Shown: positions 1 to 16,300, counted from the stretch's first letter. The stretch is 64,000 bases of DNA from Chamaecrista fasciculata (GCA_003254925.1 QANZ01052941.1:120534-184533); one strand, 5' to 3'. A program made the numbers and translations. Notes: generated by a model not told the origin, from the sequence alone.

Positions 1-1140
1 GGTCTTGCTATCGGAAAGCTCCTCCTACCTGCGAGATCTATAAGTCAAAGATTGTTCTTTGAATGTTGTTATTAATTAGTCTTATTTCCCCACTTCCAAT
101 CAAAGTCTTCGTTTAGGTCCTGAGAGATCACATACTTGTCTTTGGCTAATTTGTTAATTAATATAATTTGAGCCACCATCGCTAAACAACAAATTTAGTA
201 CAGATCATAGATTTTTCGTTAGAATTTCACATTCTTTTTCACACTTGTTTATATATATTGTTTGCCTGCAGCCAATCACGCTTATTATATACTCAATCAC
301 CAAACCAACAAGAATTATAGGTACACACCCAGAAGCTAGCCAGCTAATTATATCCCGTCCCTTATAATTAGAGCCAGAATTAATTAATTAGATTTCTCAC
401 AAGCAACTGGATTATCTCTCTTGCGTGTGCATGGCATGCCCTTGTTTTTTTCTTATATTTTTTTCCTATCATAAAATTCACGCCAGGTGATTGTGTTCTA
501 TTCATATATATATTAGACAAAACTATATACCATGTTGATGTATAGTGGTAGCTTTGTTAGCTAGCTATAGCTAGCCTGATTAGAAATAAGAATTGTGCAA
601 TTGGTGGGTATTTGTTTAATGAGGGAAACCAACCAATGATAGTGAAATCTCTTTGATGATGAATATAACAATTATCTAATATATTAATGGCATGGAATAT
701 AATCTAGAGCGTTAAGATTTTTAATTAATGTTTCTGGGTCACAACAGCTTATATATATTTGGAAGGAGATGGAAAAATCAATTAAATGTGACACAAGGAC
801 GTTTTTTTTTAATTAAGTGACATATATAGTGAGACAAGGTATGCGTGGGTATAATTATAGTTTCATTTCCAATAGCTTGACTTTTCATTGATTACATGTT
901 GCCATGGAAGCTCACAAACAAAATCTTGTGCTGAAGCAAATCTGATTTGATGTCTCCCTCAGTTCCCATTGACATTACCCTTCCATGAGTCCCAAAAGGT
1001 GAATGCAATAGCTAGCTAGCTTGAGCAATGAGAAGCTCTGTGATCCCAAAAAGAAATCTTTTTAGATCTCTCTGATAATTACCTAATTTTGACTGCTCTT
1101 CATCCTAAAATAGCAATTCCCAATTTCGTAATAATATTAA
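1..1140. other. Intergenic AT-rich DNA, no gene seen
   Basis: No reading frame in this stretch resembles a known protein and no RNA gene is apparent. The sequence is AT-rich with many short AATTAATTA-type runs. It ends at a MITE that is described separately. Confidence 0.6.
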
Positions 1141-1609
1141 GGTTAAAGTGTACTTTTGGTCCCATAACTTTGGAAAAGGTCTCAATTTGGTCTCATAACT
1201 TTTTTTATTGCAATTCTGGTCCAATAACTTTGGCAAAAGTTTTAATTTGGTCACATAACTTTTTTTTGTTGCTGCAATTTTGGTCCCATAACTTTTGAAA
1301 ACGTCTCACCGTTGGTCCCAAGCTGATTTCGATCCATTATCTGCCGTTAAATTCACTTCACGCATATTTGCCACGTCATCATTCAACTCAGTATGTCATA
1401 TCATCTTTAATGACAAAAAAATGATGAAAATCAGCTTGAGACTAACGATGTGACATTTTCAGAAGTTATGGGACCAAAATTGAAACAAAAAAAGTTGAGA
1501 CCAAATTGAGACCTTTTCCAAAGTTATGGGACCAAAATTGCAACAAAAAAAGTTATGAGACCAAATTGAGACCTTTGCCAAAATTAAAGGATCAAAATGC
1601 ACTTTAGCC
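1141..1609. mobile_element. Mutator-like MITE with long inverted repeat and 9-bp TSD
   Basis: The element begins ggttaaagtg and ends cactttagcc, so the termini are inverted. Perfect 9-bp copies of TAATATTAA lie on both sides (1132-1140 and 1610-1618). Both arms are made of degenerate units of about 36 bp built around ggtcccataactttt, with the right arm in reverse complement, so the whole element could fold into a hairpin. It has no coding capacity. The 9-bp duplication is typical of Mutator-like elements; the superfamily assignment is inferred from this. Confidence 0.85.
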
Positions 1610-1892
1610 TAATATTAAAATCAACCCGGGGTGCGCAGTCTAACGATTTTGACGAAACTTGACCAAATATTGACCATCAGATCAAGATCCAACGGTCACC
1701 CTTTATCCGTCTCTTTGCACTCTCTCTCTATAGATTTCATTATTAATTTCTCTATGCATCAAAGGCCCACAACAATGGAACAAACCTGTGGGTTAAATTG
1801 GTGGGAAATTGGGAATCTTCCTGATCATGATGATGCATACAAAATCAGTAATCACACAAAACACGCAGCACATATAATATTATTTAATTTTA

Positions 1893-2944
1893 GGGTAAAA
1901 TACAGAAAAGGTACCTGTGGTTTGGCCTAATCTCACTTTTATGACGTGTGGTTTCAAAAGTTGCACATAAGGTACCTGTGTGTTTCGCCGTTAAACAGAA
2001 GCAGTACTTGTGTAATTTTCCTTAAAAGAAAGGGTTGTTTTGCTATTTTGGCCAAATTTGGGGGGGCAAAAAAGTAATTCTGATGCAAGGAGAAAGAGGC
2101 TAGATCCATAGTATTGCCCAAAAACATTTAAATTCTTTCAAAACAGTCCCTAAAACTCAAAAGTTCTAGAAATAGAGATTTTTGAAAAAAAATTATATTG
2201 TTGGATCATTGAAAATAGTAGGTTCCAAATATATATTTTCCTTTCAAAAATATTATATCTATAATTTATTATTTCTTACTCAAAAGTGTCTTATAATAAA
2301 ATTAAAATGAAACACAGATAAATTTTTTTGTCAGGTTGCTCTCAAAATTTAACCACAAACTCATAAGGACTTCTAGATTAACTACACAATTTACTTTTAA
2401 GTCAAATGCTAAGTCTAATGTCTAACATGGTACCTTGGGGTATTACAGAAACCCTCTTCGATCTGCAATTTCAACAACCCTAATTTCATCAAATCAAATT
2501 AGAAACCCTAAATCTTTGAAATTGCTGAGAAATTTGGAGATGATAATTTGGGTGATTTCTGATTAATGTATATCTATGTGTGTGTGTGTGATTTCTGATT
2601 TAATTTGATGAGTGGAATTTGAAATTCGTATGAGAAATGAGGGTTTGTTGAGTTTATGGGAAGAAGATGATGATGAAGATGAAGAGAGTGTTGGGTTTCA
2701 TCGTTTAATGTTCAAAATATGAAGCTAATATGTAGTTCAAGCTTCAGCAAAACTACAGGTACCTAATGTGCAACTTTTAAAACCACAAGTACTACTTTTT
2801 CCGTCAAAATTTAACGGAAAATTACACAAGTGCTGCTTCTGTTTAACGGCAAAACACACAAGTACCTAATGTGCAACTTTTGAAACCACACGTCATAAAA
2901 GTGAGATTAAGCCAAACCACAGGTACATTTCCTGTATTTTACCC
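1893..2944. mobile_element. 1.05-kb Mutator-like MITE with about 130-bp terminal inverted repeats
   Basis: The left end (from gggtaaaatacag) and the right end (to ctgtattttaccc) are near-identical inverted repeats of about 130 bp. Both contain recognisable tracts such as ttaaacagaagcag and cacttttatgacgtgtggtt. A perfect 9-bp duplication TTAATTTTA flanks the element at 1884-1892 and 2945-2953. The interior has no recognisable protein. It may be a non-autonomous Mutator-like element related to the shorter ones in the window. Confidence 0.85.
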
Positions 2945-3373
2945 TTAATTTTATTATGTGTTATATAAGAAAAAGATCATAATTAAGTATAACTAAACTA
3001 GTTCTGTGATATAAATAAGATTGGGTACGGTGATGGAAATATTATTTTTTTTTCCTGTTCATTAATTTTTATTAAGTCAAGTCGTTTGTTTTTTAATTTC
3101 TTATTAAGTCAAGTCGTTTGTTTTTTATATATATAATAATTTTCTCATAACATTTTGGACGGGATCGTGAAAAATAAATAATGTTGGGTGTCCTAGTTCC
3201 ATCGTATCTTGGAAGTTGAAAAATATTAATTAATTTAAGCCTCCCTTTCCGTCCCTATTATTTAATTTCCGCCCCCGGGTCAATAATACGACGTCGTTTC
3301 TCCTTATGAGCAGCCCACGACACGTCACGATTAATTTCCCTTTCACTTCCAGCTTCTTTCCTCATGCAAACTC

Positions 3374-3385
3374 TATATATATATA
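3374..3385 (+). promoter_or_regulatory. Probable TATA box of the CKX gene
   Basis: A tatatatata run lies about 160 bp upstream of the CKX start codon. It is followed by a CT-rich leader (ttcttcttcttc, about 3440-3463), a common arrangement for plant core promoters and 5' untranslated regions. The transcription start is inferred to lie near 3400-3410. Confidence 0.5.
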
Positions 3386-3539
3386 CACCCCTCTCCCTTC
3401 TCTTTCCATTACCATCCTCACAATTAATTAAGCTTCTCATTCTTCTTCTTCTTCTTCTTCTTCTCACTCTTTCTCTCTTATTTCCTTTTGCCTCAGAATA
3501 TAAGCAATAACTAATCTCTATTTCTTCCATCACAGATCA

Positions 3540-6576
<3,037 letters not shown>

Positions 6577-7018
6577 CTAGATTTTTTGTTATTATTATTA
6601 TTCATTTAATTTTCCCTAGTTAAAAAAAAAAGTGGTACATATAGCTAGGTGGTAGTAGTTGGTACTATCTCAATTAATTAGTTAGATTAGCTGGCTGAGT
6701 GCATGTGTACATGACCCCAGACTTATATGATAGCTTCTGTTCTTTTGTAGTTTTGCTAGAGATTACTGAGGAAGGATGGGTTCAAATTAAAGAGTAATAA
6801 AAATATAACTTGTAGACATTTTTTTAATATATGATTTAGTATTTTATTACTAATTTATCTCAACTTTTTAAAAACAAAGTTCAAGATTTTGAGATTATAA
6901 TATAAGATAACAAATACTTATATATAAAATTACAACTCAATTTTCACTTTTGAAGTTTTATTTAAAGCAGCATGACTTTTGTATGTACTTCATATACATA
7001 ACTTGGATACGTTAGGTT
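6577..7018. other. CKX downstream flank, no gene seen
   Basis: AT-rich sequence that probably includes the 3' untranslated region of the CKX gene. No coding or repeat signal was recognised before the LINE target duplication. Confidence 0.5.
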
Positions 7019-7032
7019 GAGAAAATTGGTAT

Positions 7033-8367
7033 GAGAGAAGGATAACACAGCTGTCTACTCTCTCTCTCTCCAAAGGCCCCCTTTTCTCTAGGATTTTTGG
7101 TCCTCTGACCACTCACGACCTCACTATGACTGTTAAGGAGGGCATTACCATGCTCTCTAATAACCCTAATTCCCTTTCTTTTGCCCTACCCTCTTCTCTT
7201 TTCCTTGAAATTGTCTCTACTCCCTTAAACCTTAACCCCCTTTCAAATGACTGTTACACTTGGCAACCAGCAAAAAATGGTATTTTCTCCATCAAATCTT
7301 GCTACTCTTTATTCCTTAGGCTTTACTCAACCTGTTCTGACTCTCTTCAAATAAATTTCCTTTGGATTTGGAAGCTTCAAATTCATATCAGGTTGAAGCT
7401 TTTCCTCTGGCAAATGATGCATAACAGCTTGGCCACCTCTTTTAAACTTTTTAAAATTAAAATCATCAACTCCCCCTTCTGTCCAGTTTGTAAAATGGAT
7501 AATGAAACCTTAGCTCATACTTTCTGGCATTGCAGCAACCTTAACTCCCTTTGGACTCTCTTAGCTCAACACGTTATCCCTATGCAAAACAACTTCAACC
7601 AATGGATTATTAGTAACTGTACCCATAAGTTCACCTATAAAAACCTCCCTTGGAACCTGTTCTTTCCTTATCTCCTTAAAGAAATCTGGCTTTCTAGGAA
7701 CTCTCTCATTTTTAAAGGCCAAAAATCAACCAATGCCTTGATCCTTAAAACTGCCACTTTCAAAGCAGCAGAGTACTACTTCCTGGTTCAAACTTTTCAC
7801 TCCCAAACTCACCATAACCTTATTAAATCTTCAGTGTATTGGACTAGACCTGATAATAATTATGTGAAACTGAATATTGATGGCTCTGCCAAAGCTAACC
7901 TGACAGGTGCAGGAGGGCTTCTCAGAGATTGCCATGGTAATTGGGTTGCTGGCTTCAGCATGTTTATTGGTTATGGCACATCACTTTCTGCAGAATTATG
8001 GGCAATTGCTAAAGGACTTCAGCTTGCCATCTCGATGAACATTAAAAACCTTGTTGTAGAGACTGACTCTCTTGTTTCTAAACAGCTCATTCTTTCCACT
8101 AATCCTCTAAATCATCATCCACTTTGCTCTCTTATTTCTAATTGCAGGTTCTTGCTCACCTCGCTGGATAGCTTCAAGTTCCAGCATGTTCCCAGGGAAG
8201 CAAATTTTTGTGCAGACTCACTTGCAAATCATGGCAGGACTTCTTGCTTACCTTTCACTGTTTTTGTCCATCTTCCCCCTTTCCTCTCTCTTCTCTTCTT
8301 AAGAGATTATAGGGAAATTGGTGTTGAAAGATGCAAAAGGAAGCTACTTCGTCAAAAGCCTCCTTAA
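7033..8367 (+). CDS. LINE ORF2 C-terminal part: zf-RVT and RNase H domains
   Basis: The frame stays open from the 5' breakpoint to a stop at 8365-8367; the first ATG is at 7126, giving 413 aa from there. In order it shows a reverse-transcriptase zinc-binding domain (FLWQMMHN, then CPVCK...AHTFWHC) and a C-terminal RNase H of the RVT_3 type. The acidic RNase H residues appear intact: NIDGSAK, SAELWAI, VETDSL and the Asp in EANFCADSLA. A C-terminal RNase H is known from a clade of plant L1 elements. The endonuclease and reverse transcriptase proper are missing through 5' truncation, so the copy cannot move by itself. The absence of stops suggests a recent insertion. Confidence 0.85.
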   Translation, partial: ERRITQLSTLSLSKGPLFSRIFGPLTTHDLTMTVKEGITMLSNNPNSLSFALPSSLFLEIVSTPLNLNPLSNDCYTWQPAKNGIFSIKSCYSLFLRLYSTCSDSLQINFLWIWKLQIHIRLKLFLWQMMHNSLATSFKLFKIKIINSPFCPVCKMDNETLAHTFWHCSNLNSLWTLLAQHVIPMQNNFNQWIISNCTHKFTYKNLPWNLFFPYLLKEIWLSRNSLIFKGQKSTNALILKTATFKAAEYYFLVQTFHSQTHHNLIKSSVYWTRPDNNYVKLNIDGSAKANLTGAGGLLRDCHGNWVAGFSMFIGYGTSLSAELWAIAKGLQLAISMNIKNLVVETDSLVSKQLILSTNPLNHHPLCSLISNCRFLLTSLDSFKFQHVPREANFCADSLANHGRTSCLPFTVFVHLPPFLSLLFLRDYREIGVERCKRKLLRQKPP

Positions 8368-8605
8368 CCTCTGTAGTTTTTTCTTTTCTGTTATCTCTTC
8401 TACTCTGTACGCTTCTGTTTCTAGTCCTGTCCTTGTTGCTTTCCTTGTATGCTTTTCTTTTTGGTATGTTCCCCTGTATTTCTTTTCCTGTGTTTTCTTT
8501 CCCTGTAATAGCTCAGTAAACTATCCATCTGTTCTCCGTTTTCGTTAATGGCATTGCACCTTTTACCAAAAAAAAAAAAAAAAAAAANAAAAAAAAAAAA
8601 AAAAA
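7033..8605 (+). mobile_element. 5'-truncated L1-type LINE with poly-A tail
   Basis: The insertion starts within the reverse-transcriptase reading frame and ends in a long A tract (about 8569-8605, with one N call). The near-identical sequences gagaaaattggtat (7019-7032) and gagaaaatggtat (8606-8618) flank it and are read as the target-site duplication, with a single-base difference. 5' truncation, a 3' poly-A tail and a variable-length target duplication are hallmarks of target-primed LINE insertion. Confidence 0.85.
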
Positions 8606-8618
8606 GAGAAAATGGTAT

Positions 8619-11058
8619 ATATAATCCATCGATGTTTAGGGTGCATTCCAGCAAAAGTACAAATAAATCCCATTAGGATGAACTTTAATTTAATTATATG
8701 CTCAATATGGTGCTCACTAATTAACCCTCCATGCATGCTTAATTGGCAATGAGTGTGTTCCGTCCCTTAATGATGTTGGGTCTTATATTTTGTTTTCTTT
8801 TTCTTTTCGATCCTTTTTGTACAGCGGCAACATAGCAATAATTGATATCATAGGTTAATTAATAACAAATATAATTGTGTTTACACCTAGAGATCTTCCT
8901 AGCTGTATTCCATAATTTAATTATATCGTAGGTTGCTAGATAGATATGATAACACCAAATGGCTTCAAATGCTATAATCTTTTAAATTGAAAGCAAAGAT
9001 CTTTCTTCCTTATATATATGTCGATAACACTACTGCTTTATTATATATAAGAAATAAAAGAAAGGAGTTTTGTAGCCCATCAATTAATGGAGAGTACAAC
9101 CACTATATTGGAGAAAGCATATATTGTCTAGACATTGTGGTGGGTCACATTTCAAGCTTTATCTTATGGATGATTATATATATAGGGATTTTGATTCCTC
9201 AAAAAGGTCAAATTTTATAAGGTTTACCTGCATTTCCAAATTGCTTTTTAATTACCTTAATTATTGTTAACTATAACTAACTAAAAAATTATAATAAGCA
9301 TCTCGATCATCTGAGATGCATTTGAATGATAGAGTTTTTATCTTTTAGGTTGAACGATCATCACTTCCATAAAGATTTTAATTAAGTTTTAATATTCAAA
9401 TGAATTCTCCAAAAAAGAAGAAACTCAGGGAAATCAAATTTAGGATCCGATATATAATCGTCTCCATGCGTATAATTAATTAAGATTACGCATTTTATAT
9501 ATTGGAGAGGATCCTTTGCAGTACTGCAGAAGATCCAAAATTGTAAGATTAATAAGCTAGTTATTCTTTTTTTTCCTTCTTTTTAATTTTTTTATATCAT
9601 TTTTAAACATAAATTTAAAACAAAAGCCAGTATTTTGGCGAATCAAAACTCAAACTTAAAAAGTTGTAGTTATTCAGATCAGAGTTCTTTTTATATTTAC
9701 ATATGTTAGAATAGTAGAATACTATATTCTATGCCAGAAAAAAAAAAAGAAGGAAGAAACAACAGAAAAGGGAAAAGAGAAAAGATCAAATGCGTTGGGA
9801 TAAGAGTAAACTTTGGGGTTCCACAGACCCACGAGGGCCTTGGTTGTCATAGCATAAAGCAATGATCGAGTTCTCTTTTTATAATCAGAGTGTTCAAAAG
9901 TAAAACTTCATTTAGCTGTCGTTACGTTCTTTAATTTGTTAATTAATTTAGGTGATTGTAATTAAGGGTATGAGTGACTATGTGGTGTGTGTTACAAGCT
10001 TTTGTTTTGTGTTCCTTTTTCATTTTGGTTATCATTGTTAATAAGATTCGCAATAAAGCTACTCTGATCCATTCCTCTCGGCTTTTGCCCCGTAAAGTGA
10101 AACTTTTCTCACTTTTTATCATAATTAAATCATAAATTACTCCATTATTTAACTAAAGTAATGTGCTTTGCGGCCTAAACCGGGACCCAAAGCAACTCAT
10201 TTAGTCATTTAATTAACGAGTGCCTAATTATACATTTAAATTCTCATCTAATATATATGACCCGTATATGATTTTATAAAAGATAACCTAATATAGTTTA
10301 ATTGATAAGCTGATCAATTAATTAACATCCAAAAATATGCTTAGAGTATGTTTTGTAGAAAAAAAATACATATTTGAATAACTAATTTAATTATAATGTT
10401 TTTTAACTTAATTAATCTATTAATTGAAGAGTTTTTGATAGAGCAGGATTTGTAAGTTGTAACACTTAATTCCAGCTTGCAGGCAATCAGGAGACAGAGA
10501 AAGTAAGCAGTTTCCATAATTTTATTTGACTTTTTAAGCTGCCAACAAAGCAGGACGCTTTCAGTATTGCTGTCTTGTTGTTGTGGAAAATCCAAGACAA
10601 GATCCCAACATTCACACACTGTTAAATTATACTAATGTTGACATTTTTTATTCAAAAAATAATAAATTAACACATGTATCCTTTTGGGATAGCATCTAAT
10701 CATAACCAAGATTTCTCCTAACCCTAACTTTCTTTCCTTCTTTTCCACAAGTACTCCTAAAATAAAGCCACAGTAATATATATTCACTTTTTTTTTTTTT
10801 TTTTTGTATATCATCTTTCTCTTTCTTTATTCCTCTCCTAATCCACCTACTGGAAATTTACCTAATTTTTTGATGTTGAATCAAAATTGATTGACTGATA
10901 CTAGTAACCTAAGAGTTAGTACTTTATAAAAGGATAAACTCTAGTTTAAACTATAGAAAATGTAATTCACATGTAATATGTCATTATACTTCGAGTGAAA
11001 TTTTCTAATAAAAAAATACATGTAAAAAAAATAATAAATTAATATAGTGGTAATCGCT
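8619..11058. other. Intergenic, no gene recognised
   Basis: About 2.4 kb of AT-rich DNA with only short chance frames. I saw no protein similarity, tRNA or clear repeat boundary. Some purine-rich stretches (about 9735-9790) are low complexity. Confidence 0.5.
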
Positions 11059-11071
11059 TTAGATTAGTTTT

Positions 11072-11712
11072 TTTTTTCATGAAACATAATTTATTTAAAA
11101 GTAAGGCAAAATCAATCACAGTACAAAAGAAAACAAAGTAAAATAAGTAGCATCACTAGACAGGATATCAACTAATGAAGGTGGGGGGATTTGCAACCTA
11201 TCCAAGAGGACCCATCCTCGTGTAAGACAAATTGACAAGACAATCAGCTGCCAAATTAACAGATCTAGGGATCCAACTAAAGCTACAACCAAGAGACTCA
11301 AAGCAACGACAATTATTTGATAAAACGCCGCCTTGGAAGCCGCCATGGAAGCAAACAAGAGACGACGCTGTGGACATACCTGACCCAGAATAAAACTCCA
11401 CTGAGCACCCAAAAACCATAATCAAACCAGGAAGACGCCGTAGAAGCCAAACCAGAAGTCGTCGTGGAATGCCTAGTCCGTAATTGCCGTCGCAGAGAAA
11501 GCCAGACCAGATTAACGACGTGGGATCCCTGATCCAAAACGCTACCGCCACAAAATCATTGAAATAAAGTAACACTCTCATAATGAGAGAGAGAAACCCT
11601 TACGGGGAAGGAATTTTCAACTCAAGATAAATAAAGGAGGGTCACCACTGCTTAAACAACGACGGCCCAAGAGAGCTTCGTACAGAAGAAAAATAGCAAA
11701 AGAAAAGAGGCG
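11072..11712 (-). mobile_element. Short 5'-truncated LINE insertion with decayed RNase H
   Basis: On the minus strand this reads a frameshifted RNase H tail (SFSWIPRSVNLAADCL in one frame, then RGWVLLDRLQIPPPS in another) followed by a short A tail, seen as a T run at about 11072-11079 on the plus strand. The 13-bp sequence ttagattagtttt occurs on both sides (11059-11071 and 11713-11725) and is taken as the target duplication. The coding part is a pseudogene because at least one frameshift separates the two halves of the domain. Confidence 0.75.
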
Positions 11713-11725
11713 TTAGATTAGTTTT

Positions 11726-13335
11726 AATTTGGTCTTCAAATTCTGAGATATTCATTAGTACTTTGTTTTTATGTTTTTGTTTTTTCCCCTAACTAGATCA
11801 TCCTACGTAACAACTAACAAATAAAAACTAGTGGTTTGAGTCTGGTAAATTTGTTTAAAAGGGCTATGCTGACCTAAGAAAGAATTCGATTTGCATTTTA
11901 TACAACAAATTATTAAGCTGTACAATCTTCTACCAATATCTAAGCAGTAGAATCTCACCAGCATTCCCTTATGTCCCATAAGGCCATAACCCATATACAT
12001 TAAATTATTAGATTATTTAAAAAAAAAAAGAATTGCCACAATTAGAAGTTCAATATATGAATTTTAAAAATTAATAAATATATTTCTTGAATTATACTGC
12101 AAATTGCAGGGCGGAACATTGGAAGGGATAAAGAAAAAATATTAAAAGTAAAATTATATAAATGGAAATGTTAAAGTTTCTTATAATTATATATATATAT
12201 ATATACACACACATATACATACAATTCTACAAAGAATAGAGAGAAACGACAATTTGTACAACTACATATTTCAATGTTTCAAGGAATCAAGGTAGTAGCT
12301 ACACGACGCCAAAGGTGGTTGGATTTGGATGGTTTCGCTTACAGTGAAAATGAAAGATGGGCTTTCACAAAATAGGTTGTAACTTTTAACAAATGTTTTA
12401 TAAAGAGGTCGGAAAATTTGGTTTTATTTTGTTTTTCTTTTTTGTTCTGAAGCCTAATTGGTTTTTAATGAAGTCTTTTCCAAAACACCCTTGTTTGGTA
12501 AAAAGTGCTACGAACAAACCAAAAACAAAAATCCAAGTGGTACCTTATGAGGTTTAAACTTCTTATCAAAGGACAAGTCATAGCTGAAAATTCTTGCATA
12601 AATGCCATCCTATTCTGACTTAAATTACAGAATAACCCCAGCTAAGCCGTTTTCGTGAAAAAAAAAAAGCCCTCTTTCTTGTGGCAGAAATCATCTTATC
12701 ATAATACTCTGATCACTCACTACATTAGCATTTAACCATCATGACACGATATAAATCTGCGATTCCCAATCTCGCCTAGAGGCCATTGCACATGGTAAAA
12801 CCTCGCTCTATCATTTTTCTTAAATTTCAAACCTTCATATAATCCATAAATCAAAATTGTGACTCATCCAAAATAATGCAGTAAAAACAGTACAAACGAG
12901 GTTCAACTGTGCCACAGTTCATGAGCAAAGAATAGGATTTATAAGTTCCTTAGCAAATTCTCACAATAAATCAAGACCTTATATAATTCAACCGATCTGC
13001 AAGACATTGAAACAACATCTTCTCATTCTTTAAAAGCTCAGAAAGATGCAAGTCATGCAACTAAGAAGTTCCAACTCCCAACCCTATGATAGTTGTTACT
13101 TGTTTGCATCACATAGAAATAGTACTATAGTAATAGGACAGTTATTAACTTAAACATTAAGTATATCAATGGCACATAATATGGGCCAATATTGCTCAAC
13201 CCTTCGTTCTGTCTCGGTTTGTCATCGGCAGCACATTCAATTTGATTCACAACAGCAAGATCAACTGTCACCAGTCGTGTTATTGGAAAGAGGGTAAAAA
13301 CAAATTTTCATGAACTGGCCCGGCAGGACAGGTAC
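11726..13335. other. 3' flank of hydrolase copy A, no gene seen
   Basis: AT-rich DNA downstream of the first hydrolase gene. Around 12228-12330 there is a block containing acgacgccaaaggtggttgg that recurs at about 23339-23440, downstream of hydrolase copy C. No coding region was recognised. Confidence 0.5.
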
Positions 13336-16300
13336 CTAAGTACCCTTGCCTAGATGCAAGGTTTCCTTAATAGACTTCACGACTACCGAGGTTAACTCAG
13401 CTTGATGGTCATCATATAAATGATTAGCTCCTTCTATAATCTGCAACTTGTGATTAGGTAGGATCTTGGCAAACTCAAATGCATCTTCAGCAGGAATGAT
13501 TTCGTCAGCAGAACCATGGATTGTAAAGACCCTGTCATGCATGATGTAATTGAACATTGTACACCCACATATTATAGTAAAATCATATAGTTTTATGAGA
13601 ACTGCCGGTTACAGTATTTGAAATCAGGTTTTCCACATTTATTACAATTCTTTGCATTAGCATTTCAATTCTAAAACCTCCTTTATTCGAAAGAACTACT
13701 CTATAACAACCTCACATGCTCCCAAAATTGAGTCAACCATAAATTTAAATGCAAAAGTAGTATTGCAGTATGGAAATAATAATTTAATGTCAGACAACTT
13801 GTTTCTGCCTCACCTGCATTCTTTGTCAATTTTAAGGCATTCTTCGTGCATGTTTATATTCAAGCGGTCCTTCAGACTTTCCTCAGTGATATGATAACCA
13901 GAACTTCCTGCAATGATAGATTCGGTTTAGTGAGAATAAAAATCAACAATGTAAATTCATGAGCATGTGTGTGCAAGAGACAGACATTATTATCTAACAT
14001 GCTTAATCAATAATGTTTCCATCAACCGTCAAGATTTCTACTAAACAAAATAAATTATGGAAAAAGAACATGTAAGATTCTGAGGCACAAACTTCATGTC
14101 AAGTAAGAAATAAGCCCCAACTCAATTCTATTGAAAAGAGCGCAGGAAACACAAATCAAAACATTTTTCCTTATTCATTGGTTTCTGCAAATTCATTCAA
14201 CAGCAGGTTCAGAATGGAGAAGCAAGCAATTATATACCAACAATTTAAAATTTCTTAAAGCATCTATTACAACATGCTTCCAAAACTAGTTCAGGCATTC
14301 TATTACATGCCTGATTGACAGATTACCTGAATTTTTCTTCAGCTCAATGAATCCTTCCTTCCTAATTCTTTCCATAAAATCCTTACCAAGATTTTTTTCA
14401 ATGCCCGTCTTCAGATCATGGCGACCAGAAAGGTTGAAAACTGTTTTAACGTCATCATATTTTGAAGCATAAAGAAGCACCACATTAGCTCCTGCATCAA
14501 AATACAGCAGCAATTCATTATAGTTCCAAAATTCCTCCGACCTTGCTAAATAAATAGGCACAGAAAAGAAATTTATGAATGATTGCTAGTCAGTAGATAC
14601 ATATCCTATGTTTTTCTTGTAAACCCTGTCCTGATTATTAGGAATGTGTAGGATGCCTGAGAGAGCTTCTGCATGTGTGAGACCATGTAAGTCAATGTAA
14701 ACCGATTTTTTTTTTTTTTTTTTTAAATTACACCAGAGGAGGCCAGAGACAATTTACACAGTTCAATCTTCCATTTCACTATCAGTATGACAGTATCTTG
14801 ATTTCCTATTTTTTATTTGTCTAGATTTCAGCTGAAGCATTGAAATTATGGAAATTCTCTGATTTCTATTTCACATCTCGACTTTTTGGCTTCTTATTTG
14901 ATGATGCAATCTGACTAAAATATATGCTTTTGAAGATTTTATCCTTCACTTATGTTGTTAAGTCTTATATCAAATATTAAGCAACTTCAATATTTTTCAC
15001 TTCGAGTACATGTGCATGTAGGTCAATGCATAAAAAGTAAATTCACATGAGCAGCCCTATAATTAACCCGTTTTCACAATATGACAGACCAAGTAAAAAG
15101 GAATACATATACCTAAGGATTTCTGCATAGTGGATCTTAATATATTGAGCAAAAGCTTTATAATAGTATATTAACATTAAGGGTAAAATATAGTTTAATT
15201 ACCTGTGGTATGACCTGAAATCACTCGGATAACTAAGGGCCTGTGGTTTAGAAATTTGCAATTAAGTGCCTTGTGGTTTAAACTATTTGCATTTTAGCAT
15301 CCAGCTGTTACTTTTTGTATAGAGTACATTAGAGTTTTAGTGGAGCCCATTGGAATTTCTCAACTACTATGAAATCTCTAACTTAGTCCACAATGTAGAG
15401 CTAACACCTCTCATGATCAATTCAAATATCTAATTTTGTAAAAAGACTGAGGAATTCAACAATTATAATGGATTCTATATAAAACATAATGGTAGGATAC
15501 CAACATGAAAACAATGTCACCTACAAGTAACTCAAATGCAAACTTTAAAACTATATTGTATCAGAGGGATTTTGGGCCAAAATAGGGCATTAAAGTGTAT
15601 TTTAACCTAGTATTAATTAAGCTCATGCTTGAGGTTCAACAAGTGATTCTCTAAGTAATTTATTAAAAGTTGACAATAAAAATTCTCATTACCAGATAGG
15701 TGCTAGAGTAGAAGTGAATCAATAATTAAATTCTATCTTAAAACTGTATTTTTTCACCTTTTATTGTTCGTCAAACTACAAAGGATTTACAGGGAAAAAT
15801 ATAACAAACCTTTACTGTGCCCAATAATTGCACTTACTATACGCTTTGCTTCATGGAAGTGTTGAATAACAACATGTAAATCATCAACCTCCCTCCAATA
15901 GAGACCAAACTCAAATGAGCCTTCACTTTCCCTAGAAAGAAACAACTCAATCAAAATAAAATAGTGTGGAAGAAGACTAATGTTTAAGATTGAATATTGA
16001 TAAGAAAGCTCAAGTGTTTATCATAATAAAAGAAAAAATAAAAGAATTTTCACTCATAATAACTTCAGAACTCACACTTGCATTCTGTGAGACTAGAAAC
16101 TTACCCATTTCCAGCGAAGTCAAAGCGGAAACAACTTATCCCCGAATGTTGTAGTGCAGAAGCAAGGTTTACTATGATATCGGCTTCCTAGAGATGGAAA
16201 AGCTTGATTAGTCTATTAATACAACTAAACCAGTGCATACATGTGTATGACATCAGGTATCATATTCAATTTCAATAACAAATCTCAAGAAGAAGAATAA

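Noticed and set aside
1089-1298. Open frame of 69 aa
   Set aside because: It lies across a MITE and reads the repeated ggtcccataactttt units (WSHNF repeats); not a gene.
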